From the NCBI RefSeq assembly GCF_000429945.1, contig NZ_AUCV01000022.1, positions 40,147 through 104,146 on the forward strand: DNA of 64,000 nt. Direction: 5' to 3'. Under the pieces are notes generated by a model. The model saw only the letters and a list, made by a program, of their open reading frames with translations. It was not told the DNA's origin and did not search any database. The number at the start of each line of letters is the position of its first letter. The stretch's first letter is position 1. The translations under genes were made by a program, and so were the position numbers. This DNA is from Desulfogranum japonicum DSM 18378 (GTDB lineage Bacteria; Desulfobacterota; Desulfobulbia; Desulfobulbales; Desulfobulbaceae). Below are positions 63,863 to 64,000 of this stretch, piece after piece.

Positions 63863-64000
63863 ATGAGACAAACAAAACATCCTCAATTAAGAATAGGTGA
63901 AACTCCTATCGCTGAAGTCAAAATTGATTTCAAATCTCGTGATGACATACCACCCTTGCTTTTGGGGCTTCAATACATCTACACTACGGCTGATCTTCGT
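63863..64000 (+). CDS. Probable ISNCY-type transposase, N-terminal 46 codons (cut by window end)
   Basis: The frame from ATG 63863 stays open to the last base. KIDFKSRDDIPPLLLGLQYIYTTADLR resembles the N-terminus of ISNCY-group transposases (DIPxLLxGLQYIY pattern). Only 46 codons are visible, so completeness and element ends cannot be judged. Confidence 0.6.
   Translation, partial: MRQTKHPQLRIGETPIAEVKIDFKSRDDIPPLLLGLQYIYTTADLR

Overview
The window looks like a chromosome segment from a Gram-negative bacterium. Outer-membrane proteins are abundant (TonB receptor, usher, DUF1302-type porin, NodT-type lipoprotein). The mix of CbiZ-type corrinoid salvage, a PEP-CTERM protein, DUF4402 pili, TRAP solute-binding protein and MMPL/LolA-like operon is what I would expect in Desulfobacterota, perhaps Desulfobulbales. 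That placement is inference from gene content; no rRNA or other taxonomic marker is present.

Region 1 (1-7485, + strand) is a corrinoid uptake and remodelling cluster. It holds the end of a BchD-like and a whole BchI-like chelatase subunit (probably partners of a CobN-type cobaltochelatase outside the window), a frameshifted small membrane protein, an ABC-2 exporter pair, the adenosylcobinamide amidohydrolase CbiZ, a BtuB-like TonB receptor and the adenosyltransferase CobO. It is followed at 7535-10107 by a radical SAM/SPASM enzyme translationally coupled to a two-domain nitrilase-like protein whose second domain has lost its catalytic cysteine.

Region 2 (10322-16456, - strand) is a polysaccharide/glycan locus: hexapeptide acetyltransferase, UPF0104 membrane protein, TylF-like methyltransferase, a fused MDR/Gfo-Idh-MocA oxidoreductase and two methyltransferases. 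Region 3 (17172-24985, + strand) is a chaperone-usher pilus locus with a possible sigma-54 promoter, a very long usher carrying two C-terminal SPOR domains created by a 546-bp duplication, two DUF4402 pilin-like proteins and a PapD-like chaperone. Region 4 (25116-32488, + strand) continues with a TMTC-like membrane protein with TPRs, a polyprenol-phosphate glycosyltransferase-like GT2, a DUF354 protein, an AsnB-like amidotransferase and an (alpha/alpha)6-type protein. These could glycosylate the pili or make an exopolysaccharide.

Region 5 (32591-35191) is mobile debris: an IS3 orfA remnant and one apparently intact IS4-family element (32979-34640) with 19-bp ends and a 10-bp target duplication. 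Region 6 (35192-46576) holds a PEP-CTERM protein behind a sigma-54-like promoter, a YbaK deacylase, a cytochrome-type fatty acid cis/trans isomerase, a DctP solute-binding protein paired with a hybrid histidine kinase, a YccS-like FUSC protein, an AEC transporter and a flavoprotein. Envelope stress and sensing are recurring themes.

Region 7 (46600-57240) contains a degenerate fliD copy, a tetR-mmpL-lolA-like-DUF1302 operon with a palindromic operator candidate, a group II intron reverse transcriptase remnant, a metallo-beta-lactamase-fold protein, an intact but isolated fliD and an orphan OmpR-type regulator. Several intergenic sequence families recur here and elsewhere. Region 8 (57293-64000) has a cysteine-rich secreted protein, a small acidic ORF, a CPA1-type Na+/H+ antiporter and a NodT/HlyD/DUF2955 tripartite efflux operon. 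The window ends in the first 46 codons of a probable ISNCY-type transposase.
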